Shown: positions 43,118 through 53,312 of the stretch, one piece after another
How positions within the stretch are numbered: the stretch's first letter is position 1
Layout: the number at the start of each line of letters is the position of its first letter
NCBI GenBank assembly: GCA_021234155.1
Contig: JAJEKV010000104.1
Coordinates: forward strand, 434,001-498,000
Length of the DNA stretch: 64,000 nt
Direction of reading: 5' to 3'
DNA from: Isoetes taiwanensis
Lineage: Eukaryota > Streptophyta > Lycopodiopsida > Isoetales > Isoetaceae
Made by a program: the position numbers and the translations under genes
The notes under the pieces: model-generated
Told to the model about the DNA's origin: nothing
The model's input: the letters and a program-made list of their open reading frames with translations, nothing else
Databases searched by the model: none

Positions 43118-43880
43118 AAATAAACAAGTTAATTTAACTGTCAGTGTGTGGTAGGGTCTCAATTTCAGTTTCAATAAATCGCAGTGGTGATCTTTGCGAG
43201 CCCAGCATGTCTAAATTTGTCACAATTCTTACACTATATTTTTTAAAAATTGCCTAAAAAAAATCTATATACTGGTCCTTCATGATAAAGAAGAACGCAA
43301 TGGCAATTTGTCCAACTATTGCTGCATGTTTTTTCTTGACCAATGAGGTCCGCGTGGAGGACTTTTAGTGATTCATATGGGCACTGCAACCTATTTCAAG
43401 TCAAACGAGAATTTCAAATTTCTCTAACTAATGAATTCTTGCTTTATGAGCTAGGCATAAGAATCATAAAGGCAGATAAATTTTAAAATGTAAATGAATT
43501 ATGCAATGGACCATGGGAATCCTAGAATGTCTACAAGCAAGGCTATAATCACAAGGGCAGCTATGAGCAAGGTAAGAGCTTTAATGACAAGACACTAGAG
43601 GCGCTATGAATTGCTTAGGAGAAATTGTATAAATGATAAATTGCACTAAGTTATCTCTTGGGTTTTTATTAATGTTTTTTGTTGTTGTTATGTATAGTTG
43701 GAGAAATAAGTTAGTGCAGCCCCTTATATGGTTCCTCCAAAGCAATTTATAGCGCTTCCAGTGTCGTGTCATCAAAACTTTTACCCTGCTCATAGCCGCC
43801 CTTGTGATTATAGCCCGACTTAGGCAGTTTATGATTTCCATGGTCCATGACCTTCAACCAAAAATCAGTGCAAGCATTGA
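43118..43880. repeat. Foldback-containing repeat, copy 1
   Basis: Matches 61454-62055 in the same orientation, apart from a deletion of about 75 bp in the second copy (between ACAATTCTTACACT and the GACCAA block). Inside it, 43508-43615 and 43739-43842 are inverted copies of each other (starting and ending GGACCATGG) separated by about 125 bp, so a transcript would fold into a stem of about 100 bp. Confidence 0.8.
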
Positions 43881-44025
43881 TATTACTAAGAACCTCAGCA
43901 AGTTGTGAAACAAATGTAGGGAACCTACCACATAACCCATCTATATTTAGAAATTTATTCGCCTCGATGATTCTTATGTCTGACTCCTGGGAAATGTGTA
44001 AAGACAGGTCTGGATTCTGATTCAA
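43747..44025 (-). pseudogene. Unassigned 92-residue frame including one foldback arm
   Basis: Reads RFPTFVSQLAEVLSNINACT, DFWLKVMDHGNHKLPKSGYN and HKGGYEQGKSFDDTTLEAL, with no stop inside. The arm at 43508-43615 is a more diverged copy of the GHGNHK..DDTTLEAL part in the other orientation, so this frame may be the source from which the foldback arose. I do not recognise the family. Confidence 0.3.
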
Positions 44026-44296
44026 GGGATGAACACCCTTTTTGTTAGATGGACGTTTGTGTTAAATGGACGCATGCCGTCTTTCTAACCTGAGTCACTA
44101 GATCGGGGTCAAGTCAAGTTCATCTAAGAATTAAGGCCAAGGTCCATGCCTCCATTGTGACCTGAGCCACTTTATTGGGAATTGAACAAACATGCTCTAT
44201 AGGTATTTAATCGTTATATATTACAAGAAATTTATCGCGGCGGCCAAGGCCGTCGCGAACATTTCTCTTCCCCGACTAACTCCTGCAAAGAGGGGT

Positions 44297-44397
44297 TTGT
44301 GTATCTGTGGAATGGTGTGAAAGATGTTCTTGGAACGCAAAAGGGATTTTATATCTTTGGAATGGTGCGAGAGATGTTCTTGAAATGCAAAGGTGGA
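44297..44397. repeat. Two-unit tandem duplication of about 50 bp
   Basis: GTATCTGTGGAATGGTGTGAAAGATGTTCTTGG and ATATCTTTGGAATGGTGCGAGAGATGTTCTTG are adjacent copies. Upstream at 44236-44258 a GC-rich palindrome (CGCGGCGGCCAAGGCCGTCG) follows TTACAAGAAATTT, which resembles a CACTA-type transposon end with its first bases altered. Confidence 0.5.
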
Positions 44398-44529
44398 TTT
44401 TTATATCTTTTGCCTGTGCCACAGGCTATGGAGCAGTGCTTCATTATCAAGTTGTTCTATAAAGGGACAATAAACATTTGGAGATGCAAGGTATATACCC
44501 CAACTTGACAATCATTAGAGACTAGAAGT

Positions 44530-44690
44530 AGGAGGGCAGCAGGGGATGTCAGATCTGAAATGATATGGTGCTCTGGGACCGATTTGGCTATTTTTTTAGC
44601 ATCAAGGCAGCTAATGTCATAGTACCCATAAGATAACTGAGCAGTAGAGTGATCAATGAGCAGAAGCAATGTATGTAACAGGCAAACCAA
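44530..44690 (-). pseudogene. Class III peroxidase exon 1 relic
   Basis: Reads MVCLLHTLLLLIDHSTAQLS, YGYYDISCLDAKKI and SPAALLLLVSNDCQVG. This aligns with the start of secreted plant peroxidases: signal peptide, QLSYGYYDxSCPxA, then AALLRLHFHDCFVxG. The distal histidine motif (FHDC) has become SNDC and the frame runs on into non-coding sequence, so the active site is lost. No further exon was found. Confidence 0.65.
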
Positions 44691-45027
44691 GATTTGCTAG
44701 TTTTTTTAAAATGGAAATAAGACTTTCACATCCATTTCCAAAGCTCAGCTTAGCTCCCTTTAGGCAGATGCCAGAGTGCCAAAAGATCTGCTCATGCACC
44801 AAGCTAGTGCAGAATTTCCTAACTAGCCATTTTAACCAGTACTCTGGAAGCTTTGACTTATACAAAGAATAGTAAATTCACGGAAATTGTTTGGAAGCAC
44901 TAGAGTGGACTTCATGTAAGTTATTGAATCAAAATTTTACTTGATAACTCAAACGAACTCATGGAGTGGAACTTTGAGAGTAGAAAATGGATTATATCAA
45001 ACTATGGAGGTTTGGCGTGCATGCCAT

Positions 45028-45167
45028 TTTTTCTCATTGTTGCTTTGTGATTTTCTAGTTGAAATCGGAGGGCAAGTCTTTGCGCAGAACACCTTGTTTT
45101 TTCTCGTTGTTGCTTTGTGATTTTCTAGTTGAAATCGGAGGGCAAGTCTTTGCGCAGAACACCTTGT
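45028..45167. repeat. Two-unit 70-bp tandem duplication
   Basis: TTCTCATTGTTGCTTTGTGA..GCGCAGAACACCTTGTTT repeats with a period of exactly 70 and one or two changes. Confidence 0.9.
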
Positions 45168-45169
45168 GT

Positions 45170-46048
45170 ATAAGGCACTGGCATCTGCCAAAATATGCAT
45201 AAATATATACTCATAGTTCTACTACATAATTCACCCATGGTTCTTCTAATACATAGTTTTAGCAATGGCCAATATTTCGTGCACTTGATCAATATTTAAG
45301 ACATTCCTGCACTTGTGCATGCTATTCATATAAACTATCCAAAAATATATTGGAAAGTGGATTGAAGTTTGATTTTCCTTCTCCAATGCACACGGCTCAG
45401 AAGTACTAAAATTGGCTATGGTGGTTCTCATTTTTTTTGCCTTTTTCCTTGGCATGCAGGCTTTTTCCTTGGCCATGAAACCGAGTCTCTGCGCCAGAGA
45501 TTACAGTGGGTTTGCACATACAACGAAATGATTAAAATGCAAAATCAAGCTCATATCCTTGCAAAAATTGTAAAACATGCATGGTAAAGTGATCTGTTTG
45601 TTTCCTCCCTATTCAGTCTATGTGGCTAAAACAATAACAGTGCATCATTAAGAGTTGACTTTCAATGCTCATCTTTCTTAAACTATGCACAAAATGGTGT
45701 ACCTGAAAAGCCTTAGGTTGCACTGCTTGCGAACCGCAGTGGTCTGGCTTAAATTCTGCTAGCATAACATGTGCAGTGTGCAGATTTTGTTGCCTTTGAT
45801 AGGAAACTTGATTTTATGGGGTTGCTTGCTTTTAAGAAACATTCAGTGGGGCCCATAGTAATATGCATGTTGCTTATACCGCAATATTTATGAATGCCAC
45901 AGCTTCAAAATTTGACCTTGCTATAGTAAAGTTGAGACTGCATATCCTGCTGCAAAGATCAAACAGGAACATCTGCAAGCCATTCACCTATTTCCCTAAA
46001 TTTGGAGCACCGTCTCCATGGATTTGATCTAATGGGATTTGTATTTCC
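45170..46048. other. Interval without recognised gene
   Basis: No recognisable feature beyond short frames. Confidence 0.4.
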
Positions 46049-46140
46049 AGATTTGATTTCAGAAGTATTATTGCATGCCAAACTAACAGGGAAACTAACA
46101 GATTCGATTTCAGAAGTATTATTGCATGCCAAACTAATGG
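46049..46140. repeat. Two-unit 51-bp tandem duplication
   Basis: AGATTTGATTTCAGAAGTATT and its near copy AGATTCGATTTCAGAAGTATT are 51 bases apart, both followed by ATTGCATGCCAAACTAA. Confidence 0.85.
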
Positions 46141-46940
46141 GTTCTCCAAAATATTTTTTTCCGATGTGTGGAGACAGCATAGCCATGGGCGGAGTATTTG
46201 AGGCAGATTTGGGGCCAAGCAAGCTTCAGAAATCGATCCAACAAGCAGGTAGAAGAGAAGATCTGCAGAGGTATTTGAACAGGCCCAACGATCTAGTATT
46301 TTGAAAATCGTCAAAACAAAAGCTTCAACAGGACTTCTAGAAGCAGGCTGCTGAGATTGGCACAAAAAAAAGGTGTTCGACATCTTACTGAGATGCTATT
46401 CCTCTGCCGCAACACAAGAAACTGAACAGTATTTGACATCGCTTCCCAAATCCGGCAATGGCGGTGCAATCTATCTAGCTCCAGACCTCGAACTTCCCTT
46501 GATGATTGATCATGCTGGGATAGCTACACATGGCACACTCCGCTGCATTTAGATTGCGGCGCAGAACCAAGAAAATAAAAAAATAAAAAATAAAAAAGAA
46601 AAATTTGAAACACAATTACATATGAGTTGATGGTTGTTAGACATGAGGCAAGGGGTCTAGTTGGAGTCAAAAGTGCAAACCATACCCAATGACACTAGAT
46701 TCTATGCGTCAAAACCATGAACAACCAATGATTAAGGAATAATATGCGTGCAAACATTGAAACATGGTCCTCAAAATAAAAGAACTCAGTGCATATGGAA
46801 TATGTAGCATAATAACAGGGGGTTTTCTTTGTGTTTTTGTACGCTTTTCACTAAGGTTTTCCTATGATTTCGTGATGTATTCAAATGGATGTACTAATGC
46901 GTACATCTAGAGTGCACCATTTCTGAGCCATTGATTTTAG
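46141..46940. other. Interval without recognised gene
   Basis: Nothing recognised; an A-rich low-complexity run lies at 46570-46605. Confidence 0.4.
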
Positions 46941-47103
46941 CCTTTTTTTTTCAATGATCAACAACCAATGGCTCACAACAAAAGCCCTTTTTTTTGTGCG
47001 TGTGTGCATAATGGTCAACAACTAATGGCTCATAACAAAAGCCCTCTTTTTGTGTGTGTGGTGCATAATGGGCACATGAAGGGCTTGAAAACCAATGGCT
47101 CAC
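46941..47103. repeat. Minisatellite array, left of the large transposon
   Basis: Repeated modules of CCAATGGCTCACAACAAAAG, CCCTTTTTTTGTGTGTG and GTGCATAATGGGCACATGAA in a short array. It breaks off after GGCTCAC at 47103 and resumes with TCACAACAAAAG at 56360. Confidence 0.8.
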
Positions 47104-47125
47104 GGGTAAAAGCATGAAAGGGTGT
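47104..47125 (+). repeat. Left terminal inverted repeat
   Basis: Begins GGGTAAAAGCATGAAAGG; identical over 22 bases to the reverse complement of 56338-56359. Confidence 0.9.
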
Positions 47126-48639
47126 CTATAAATGTAGCCCTTTTTGTACATATACATATGTACCGAATGCACATTTTTGGAATAACTGTCATCATGACCA
47201 GCTAGTAACTGCCATGATTAATGGCTATCCACTACTCTGAACCCGCAATTATCGGATTTTGAAATTCTTTCCCAAATTCTTTCTTGGTTTGCCTCTCGTT
47301 CACTATCCCGCCCCTGCCTTCTCTGGCTTGATTCCGATCACGAATTCTTCATCTAGCTATGGCCCCAAAACGCCCCCGGATGAGTGCTTGCTCATCACCA
47401 CGTTAAAGCAAGATGCCGTGCTTCCGGCGGTGGAATTTTACCTCCAAGGAGTTTACGTTTGGGTTACGAGGTGATCCAAGCCAAAGACCTCCGTGAGAAA
47501 CATCACATGAGGCCCACATACCCAACCTAGAGATGGTTATGAACGAGGTATGGGGTGAAGCTCCAAAAACGTGCAGGCGAGGATTCAAGGAAGGAGAATC
47601 CGAACGCATGGAAAGATGATTTTTTTAAATATTATGAATTGGTTTATGGCAAGAAACGTGTTACAAACCATTATATTTCAACCTATTTTGCCGAGCATTT
47701 GCTCTTCACTTGAAGGGACGGCTTGTTGATTGGATGGACGTGGCTAGGACCGCCAAAGATCTTGCCAAAACCCTCGGTTCGGGGCGTTACGGAGGACCCT
47801 ACAAATGGTAAATCCTCAACTATCAAACAGGACATCGTATTGCGGCCAGAATATTAGAGCCACAGGTTATTCTAGATCGATGTTGACACAATAAAGCGCT
47901 TACTTAAGCATGGGTTGGAGGAGAAAACTAACCTATTGAATGAAGTAGAAGCCTTTGAAGAAAAAGGAGGGATGCATTGAAGGTCATCAGCCGGATTGAG
48001 GGTAGAAAGGATATGCTATCCAAGATCTGCAGCGGATCTGCCAGAAAAATAGATGAGACAAAAACAGAATTTGACAAATTGTCCCGTGATCCTGCTGGAA
48101 ATGTTTGTTATGTTCGGAGTGTTGAAGTACAAGTTGGAAGACTTGGTTATGAGTAGACATGATAAAGAACAACACTCTTCTAAGCTAGAAATTGGTTTGC
48201 GGAAGCAACTAAAGACATTGAAAGGCATGAAATCTCAATTGAACAAGCAAAGGAAAAACTTAATTGCATTGAATTGGTTCGGAAAGGCATTCCACAGATT
48301 TTGGATTTCATGGGGAGAGCAGGACCTATTGTTCTCGCACCCGAGGCCCCACCCCTCGTAGGAGCTACTTCTATAGAGCAGTTCATCACATTCGGTTCAT
48401 GTACTGTTGTGGCCAAGGCTTTGGCAAAACGGTTTGTTGTTGCTAGCTCCATGCGAGATGCTTATTGCCTCTTACGCTTGTGTTATCTGGTCCATGAAAG
48501 ACAAATTGCATAAAGGTTGCATCCGGGATGAGGGCATTCAATTCACTTGGTTTCCCTGGCAGGAAAGGTATGCATTGCTCTCAACTAATTTAAACTTATA
48601 TTTCTCTTCATTCATATTTGTTATTGTAATCTGCATAGT

Positions 48640-49090
48640 TCTACATGTATGGCTTTCAGTGCATTGCTATTCCTTGTACATGTATAACTTTTAGTGTACA
48701 TCTGTAAGCAGAGGTACATAGGCATATATTTGCTTGTTTATTGATGCTTTTATTTTTGAGCTTGGACTGCAGTTGTATCAGTTGTACATGTCTCTAATGG
48801 AGTCTACATCTGCAAATAGATGTACATGCATTTATCTTTAGAGTGCATCTGTAGATGGATTCATAAGTATGTGCATTTTTTACATATATGTGCTTTTTTT
48901 TGGCATAGATCTACATTCCCTAACTGGATACCTGGGTACATCTGGGTACATCAGTGTACATCTGGGTACATTGATGTACCTTTATGTACATTGAGGAACA
49001 TGTACATGTACATTTGGCTATAGTTAAATGTAGTTACTTACATTTGGTACATTCTATGTACATGAAATGTACATGCTTGGCAGGATGTAC
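48640..49090. repeat. TGTACAT cluster 1 (intronic)
   Basis: More than a dozen copies of TGTACAT or GTACATCTG in 450 bp, including CTGGGTACATCTGGGTACAT. It lies in an apparent intron of the plus-strand gene. Similar clusters occur only within the transposon and near its right end. Confidence 0.75.
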
Positions 49091-51297
49091 CATATATTTC
49101 TCATTAGTTCTTTTTCATGTTCTTTTTATGTCTATTGAAATTTAGATCATTTGTTTGTTTGCGATGAGGTCGTTCCTATCCCGTAGCGGCTTTAATGGTG
49201 ATGTTCTTGAGCCATCTGCATCGACTCTCTTTACTGATTTTACTTGAGCATAATAAGCAAACCGAATCAGAGACCCTCTACCTTCCAGCTCCGGATCACC
49301 AATGACATTTTCGGTGCGGTAATAGAACAATGCGGTGTGATGCTTTCGAACATGGCAAAGTGAAGTTGAGGAAATTGAGAGGATGGCACTTGAGAAAGCT
49401 AAAGCGGTGCGGTCTGCAGAGCCTTCAATGATGGCCGCAATGAGAAAATCTTTCATCACCAAGTGCTAAATTAGTAATTGGAGAAGCTAAGAAAGATTCG
49501 ACACGCCTCGGCATCATCTGCGGGTCCCGTTCGGGACCTCAATTATGAAGCTACAAAGGACCGCAGATCCAGATTTTAACCCAGGAGATACCAGGGAAGA
49601 GGAAGCTGAGTTGGTAGTTGAGTCCACTCCAAAGAGGAGGCAAAAGAATGCTGGTGATGGCACTCCAAAAGGAAAAAAACAGGCAAAATCTCCAGCAACA
49701 AAAAAATGTCCTCCGAAAAGAAAATCTCCAGGCAAAAAAGTGCCACCACCACCTAGAAAGAGGTATGTCCAAGATGAACTAATTTTGTTAAACATCTCAG
49801 ATTTATGGTAATTAACCACATTTTTTTTGTACATAGGACACGATCACAGGCCGTGAAGGAAGCTGATCCTGATCCTTCTGAGTCGGAACCGGAAGAGGAA
49901 GAGGATCTACAAGCAAATATTGATGTGATAACAAATAAGGTGCAGCAGTCCTCAGAAGATGCTGAAACAGGTGATGAATTTACAAGGTGAGTAATATACA
50001 ATTGATTACAATAGATATATTCTTTTGCTAATGCTGTTGTTTCCTTGTACAGTTTAGTGAACCGACTGAAAAGGTTGGTTCCATTCACTCCTTATAGGGA
50101 CTGTCCTCCTAAGCCTGCACCCTCTATCTTTCAAAGTGATGTTGACGAGTTCTTCTGGAAGCTGGACTTGACCTCTAAGATGGTAGATGTCTATGGGAGG
50201 TAGGCTAGCATTTCAACATATTTATGTTATTTCATTCCCTAAGTCACTCATCTTATGTATTAATATGTAATCTGGATTTGTGTGCAGGTACCTTTGTAGC
50301 GGTCTTCCATCTGATTGGAAACACAAGTTTTTTATGGTTCGACCGACACCTTCGAATTTTGTGAATTCCCTCAAGAACAGGGGGGGGATGCACAGAACAC
50401 TAACATAAAGGAAGGGCTGGATGGCATTTTGATTGCAAGATGCCAATACATATTTGTTCCAATTCTGCAAGGCCCAAATGTGGCATTGGCAATACTTGTG
50501 CTTGCTGGTCCAATGAAAAGCTCTTTTCCATCTATAGCTAGCCCAAGTATCTGAGATCCTCTCTCTGTCAAAGGCTATGTACCCGATGCTAAAGTGGTCC
50601 GTAAAGTATGAGTTTCGTTTTGTTTTTATGATTTGATTATTCTCATATTGCAATTTCTTATGCTTGATTTATTCTCACATTGCAATTTTGCGGGTTTCAT
50701 AAGCTTGTGATCAATAACATGATGCTCGGATCCAACGGCTTAAACCATGGTAGGAAGAACTTTGATGCTCCCCGTGTTACGTCCTAAAATGCGAGGAAAC
50801 TAGTACCGGCAACCCTTGCATGTACATTGTGGCTTACATGCACAAATTCATAGATGCCGTGGTTGATGCACACCAAGCTCCATTTTTGTAAGTAGAACAT
50901 GTTATTTTCCTATTAGTTATTTGTTGGTATAGTCCTCTAATACTTGTGCACCATGCGGATGACACCCGGTTGGTTCACATCATGCCTATGCCAAGTCACG
51001 GAGGATCATCTAATGGAGGCATTAATTGTAGAAGGCGAGATGAATATACAAGCGGTTGTTCCTACGGGGTAGATAGTTCCTTTGACTTGTTTGTAAATTA
51101 CAGTTTTTATATGAGCCATGCTCCGAGCTTCTTTGTACTCAATAAGTAATGAAAAATTAATTTATTTGTCTCACTTACACACCGTGCAAATAACAATCGT
51201 GTAATTATCAATGTGTTTTCTCAATTGTGTGTCCGAAATGTAATTATAAATTGTGAATCTCAAGTGTTTTCTTGCTGACAGTGAATCATCTAATTCA

Positions 51298-51823
51298 GGA
51301 GAAAGCTCGTTATCTTTGACTTAAATTACGTGTTGGGCAAGAGTGTGCACAAGAATGAAAATATTAACTCAAGATACCAACAGATCGAGAAAGATGAGCT
51401 TCAATTTAATATAGGAAACGGGTTTTTTTTTTTGCGCAGGCCGGGGTTAGCATCACTTTGTTAGCATTTGTAAGAGAAGGGTTTGATGTTGTCATCTGGT
51501 CTTCACTCACTTCTAAAAATCTTCAACCAATTGTGGAACATATTTGTGATGCTTTTTCCATAAAGTCAAGTTTGTTTACAGCCCGAGAGCGGTGTTGGAC
51601 TCTGCCACACAAACACCCTCTTGAACCTCAAAAGGGGTTGTTTGTGAAACCATTAAACGTGGTATGGAAAGAGTACCCCAGTACTATGGACATACTGATT
51701 CGATCGACGACGAAAAGATACAAATCCACTTTGAATCACGTAGGAAGCTACATATGTCCTTTCTCTTGGACACCGATATTAGCTAGTGACATTGCTTGTC
51801 ATGGAGCTCATTCCATGGCTTAA
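51298..51823 (+). pseudogene. FCP1/TIM50-like HAD phosphatase region
   Basis: Within the plus-strand transposon gene. KLVIFDLNYVLGKSV aligns with the nucleophile segment of the family (DLDxTL), here DLNYVL. A further exon from about 51440 reads LLAFVREGFDVVIWSSLTSK, NLQPIVEH, CWTLPHKHPLEPQKGLFVK and PLNVVWKEYP, as in plant FCP1-domain proteins (VVWTS, K.LFLKDLxKVW). The segment expected to hold the LIDDSP acidic motif is out of frame. These enzymes dephosphorylate serine in RNA polymerase II tails or act in protein import; this copy should be inactive. Confidence 0.6.
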
Positions 51824-52080
51824 TGGATTCAAAATGGCGAAGATGGTATAGTTTATGTGAAAGAGCATCCAATGACTAATGCGGCAGATGGCATATCGTC
51901 GAAAGGTGGAACAGATTTTGGCGGCAAACTATGGCAAAGAATTTGGGTGCTTTCACGCCTAAATTTAGTCAATATACGGAGCAAGGAATGGAGAAACTGC
52001 CATCATGTTATTGGCCTCTCGACTGGCCCATTGTTGGTACAGACTTTGACTGATGTACAAATTCAAATGTTATGAATATA

Positions 52081-53312
52081 TGTATCAAAGTTTTTGTTCA
52101 TTGCACTTGAGTACTCTATTCTTACTGTCTTTCTTATTGGTACAATTATGAGTGTGTATACATAATTAAGTGATCTTCATTTGCTTTGTAGATGAATGGA
52201 CCAAAACACAAAAGACTATTAAGAAACTAAGAGATAGAGTTCTGCTGCACCCGGAGAGGTAATACAAACCAACACAAGCCGCAAGTACATAGGGTTGGGG
52301 ACCGATTATCGCCTCTATCTTTCTTGTTCTCGAACTTTGGGAAAAGGTTGAGCAAATTGAAAATTATGAGGAACGAGCAACCATGAAAGGTATATTGGCA
52401 AAGAAATCACTTGTTGCACAACCCTTGGGGAAGGCACGTGTCCCGGAAGATGCAAAGGTGTAGGATGGAAAGGTTTGCCGCTGGCACGTGCTATAGAAAC
52501 CGCATGGACTATTTGCTTTAGAGGATATCTCTTCACCTCTCTGGGGCCGGAAGACATGATGCAATAGTCATAAGATATCGGGCTCCTACCGACATTTTGA
52601 AGCTTGGTCATGAATTATGAGCCATGCTCATTTTTGGGTGTGTTATATTTATGTCCACAATATAAATATATCAACCATTTGTACATGAAAACCTGCCCAT
52701 TTCTTATCTTTGCCATGACCGAAACCATTTTAGTGTTTATGCAATTCAACTTTCTTGTGTTCAATTCTAATCAACTTACACTTAACAAATTTTTATAAGA
52801 TTTCTGAATGTACAAATGGATGTACATAAGATGTACATCTGTTGTACATCTTATGTACATTGATGTACATAATGCACTTCTTAGTCGAGTAGTCCAGTTC
52901 TTTCTTTATAACAAAGTATTACAATATTTCAGAAAGTACTACAGATCGACTTAGTCCATGTCATCTACAATTCTTTGGAAGTTGTGATAACAATGTCTCA
53001 TGGACTTCATCCGCAAGTGAAATGTCTGTGGCTTGCCCCTTCACTTGTGTTTTACTTTCTTGAATGGGATTCAACCCCAATCACAGATTCTGCAGTACCA
53101 AAACATTCTTAGTAGGAAGCGGTTTATACTTATTGTGGCAGCCCGATTAGTTCATAATATTGTCCTTCAATGACACTAGTGCCAGCCAGAGTATTCATTT
53201 CCATAGTCATCAATTGAATCTTCTTCCAATGCATGCTTTTCCCTCGGTGCACATGAGAACATAGTATGAAACACCTTCCACATTGTGCGTGCTTAAAAGA
53301 CACAAATACATC
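52081..53312. other. Region between the two convergent transposon genes
   Basis: Includes a decayed plus-strand coding stretch (52190-52260, DEWTKTQKTIKKLRDR), a second TGTACAT cluster (52806-52872) and nothing else assignable. Confidence 0.4.
52806..52872. repeat. TGTACAT cluster 2
   Basis: Six TGTACAT-type motifs in 67 bp, partly palindromic (GATGTACATCTGTTGTACATC). Confidence 0.7.

Larger units (their letters stand above)
47359..52080 (+). pseudogene. Transposon-borne multi-exon gene with Ulp1-like and FCP1-like regions
   Basis: A likely start is MAPKRPRMSACSSPR at 47359, with a basic nuclear signal. Then comes a coiled-coil part (about 47980-48500: ISRIEGRKDMLSKICSG, ATKDIERHEISIEQAKEK). 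Exons with clean GT..AG borders follow at about 49545-49762 (lysine-rich, TPKRRQKN, PPPPRKR), 49837-49986 (acidic, ESEPEEEEDLQ) and 50053-50199 (VPFTPYRDCPPKPAPSIF). From 50288 the reading (YLCSGLPSDWK, QYIFVPI, HWQYLCL, GNPCMYIVAYMHKFI) resembles a decayed Ulp1/C48 cysteine protease with the HW and C boxes. 51298-51823 (KLVIFDLNYVLG, GFDVVIWSSLTSKNLQPI, FVKPLNVVWKEYP) resembles an FCP1/TIM50-type HAD phosphatase, with the DxDxT motif changed. Several stops and frameshifts show it is inactive. Confidence 0.6.

Noticed and set aside
44215-44265. CACTA transposon end (TTACAAGAAATTTATCGCGG with a palindrome)
   Set aside because: The first bases are not CACTA, and no second end or transposase was found.
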